Source of the DNA: Synechocystis sp. PCC 7509
Lineage (GTDB): Bacteria; Cyanobacteriota; Cyanobacteriia; Cyanobacteriales; Chroococcidiopsidaceae
Reading direction: 5' to 3'
Length of the DNA: 64,000 bases
NCBI RefSeq assembly: GCF_000332075.2
Contig: NZ_ALVU02000001.1
Coordinates: 1,383,193 to 1,447,192, forward strand
Every line of letters begins with the position of its first letter. The first letter of the stretch is position 1. A program made the position numbers and the translations under genes. Under the pieces are notes generated by a model. The model did no database searches. It was not told where the DNA came from and was given only the letters and a program-made list of their open reading frames with translations. Of this stretch, positions 63,251-64,000 are shown in pieces.

Positions 63251-64000
63251 ATGAGTTCAACAGTCCCTCAAGCCCAAACAACAATCAAACCACGCCCTAG
63301 TTGGGAAAAAAATCTGGACACAGGCTTTGTGTGGCTAACCCGCTTACTAGCAATGGCGATCGCCGCAGTTTTGCTGTGGATTGCCTTAGAAGTCGCGATC
63401 GAAGCATTCCCGGCAATTCAAAGGTATGGGTTAGGATTTCTTACTTCCACCGCTTGGAATCCGGTAAAAGAGGAGTATGGTGCATTACCCCAAATTTACG
63501 GTACTTTAGTTACGGCATTTATTGCCCTACTTTTGGCTGTACCAATTGGTGTAGGAACCGCCCTAATAGTCAGTGAGAATTTTCTGCCCTCCTCAGTACA
63601 AACGGTAATAGTATTTCTGATTGAACTATTAGCCGCAATTCCCAGCGTCGTCTATGGCTTGTGGGGCATTTTTGTGTTAATTCCCATACTCACAAGTGTG
63701 GGCAAAGTATTGCATTCATCCCTAGGTTGGCTGCCAATATTTAGTACACCGCCTTCGGGCCCCGGCATATTTCCGGCGGGTATAGTTTTGACAATTATGA
63801 TTTTGCCAATTATTACGGCAATTTCTCGCGACGCTTTAGTTTCGTTGCCGCCAGACTTGCGACAAGCGGCTTACGGATTAGGGGCGACGCGCTGGGAGAC
63901 AATTTTTCGAGTTTTACTACCCGCCGCGACTTCTGGGATTGTGGGGGCGACAATGCTAGGGTTAGGAAGGGCAATGGGTGAAACGATGGCAGTAACGATG
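63251..64000 (+). CDS. pstC: Phosphate ABC transporter permease PstC (5' part; runs off the window)
   Basis: The frame opens at ATG 63251 (50 nt after the pstS stop) and stays open for 250 codons to the end of the window. The protein starts MSSTVPQAQTTIKPRPSWE, followed by membrane helices (LLAMAIAAVLLWIALEVAI...), PQIYGTLVTAFIALLLAVPIG, ELLAAIPSVVYGLWGIF, and the ATPase-contacting loop PPDLRQAAYGLGATRWETIF, which identifies PstC. The C-terminal ~55 residues are missing. Confidence 0.93.
   Translation, partial: MSSTVPQAQTTIKPRPSWEKNLDTGFVWLTRLLAMAIAAVLLWIALEVAIEAFPAIQRYGLGFLTSTAWNPVKEEYGALPQIYGTLVTAFIALLLAVPIGVGTALIVSENFLPSSVQTVIVFLIELLAAIPSVVYGLWGIFVLIPILTSVGKVLHSSLGWLPIFSTPPSGPGIFPAGIVLTIMILPIITAISRDALVSLPPDLRQAAYGLGATRWETIFRVLLPAATSGIVGATMLGLGRAMGETMAVTM

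Overview
The window comes from a cyanobacterial chromosome. The evidence is the many HIP1 octamers (GCGATCGC), subunits of the photosynthetic NDH-1 complex (NdhB, NdhL), phylloquinone genes (MenE, MenI), ferredoxin-type sulfite reductase, cyanobacterial families of unknown function (DUF3007, DUF3038/DUF4335, DUF6887/DUF6888) and a tRNA-Leu(UAA) interrupted by a group I intron. No heterocyst or phage genes are visible. The genus cannot be fixed from sequence alone.

Layout. 1-12 kb holds housekeeping and metabolism: a TPR protein, rsmE, sulfite reductase with an added ribbon-helix-helix-like tail, a GIY-YIG protein, a cytochrome b/molybdopterin oxidoreductase pair, a saccharopine-dehydrogenase-like enzyme, a four-carbon acid sugar kinase and a C-terminal processing protease. 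12-17 kb is a zone of decay: an FAD oxidoreductase with a frameshift and a nonsense codon, a transposase-like HTH remnant, GC-rich hairpin repeats, a frameshifted small gene and a J-domain gene cut by a TAA codon. SemiSWEET and TMEM14 genes lie intact between them.

17.2-26.1 kb is the most interesting block. It contains a DM13 lipoprotein, a DUF815-type ATPase, then a tightly packed three-gene unit (membrane-anchored coiled-coil protein ending in a TerB_C-like domain, BrxC/BrxD-like ATPase, Lhr/BrxHI-like helicase), followed by three TerD paralogues and a strong terminator. I read it as a Ter-linked, BREX-like DNA-processing or defence locus without PglX or PglZ in view.

26-34.7 kb has an O-methyltransferase, menI and menE facing each other, the ndhL-DUF3007 pair, the intron-containing tRNA-Leu, an unrecognised helical protein, an M15-like peptidase and an orphan DNA-phosphorothioation-associated methyltransferase with an internal duplication. 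34.8-39.5 kb is redox and stress functions: a flavin disulfide reductase, a Tat-exported aldo/keto reductase and a large catalase. 39.7-40.4 kb holds small toxin/antitoxin-like genes. 41-50 kb has a CbiG-CobJ fusion, ndhB, a class D beta-lactamase, a cyclopropane-fatty-acid synthase-like enzyme and a gor-hydrolase-hisC operon. 50-64 kb has a GNAT enzyme, tRNA-Gly, an orphan DppB-type permease, apt, the DUF3038/DUF4335 pair, an FHA-fused penicillin-binding protein, a Pro/Thr-rich repeat protein, bioB-bioY-lspA, and pstS-pstC behind a long Pho-box array. pstC runs off the right end.
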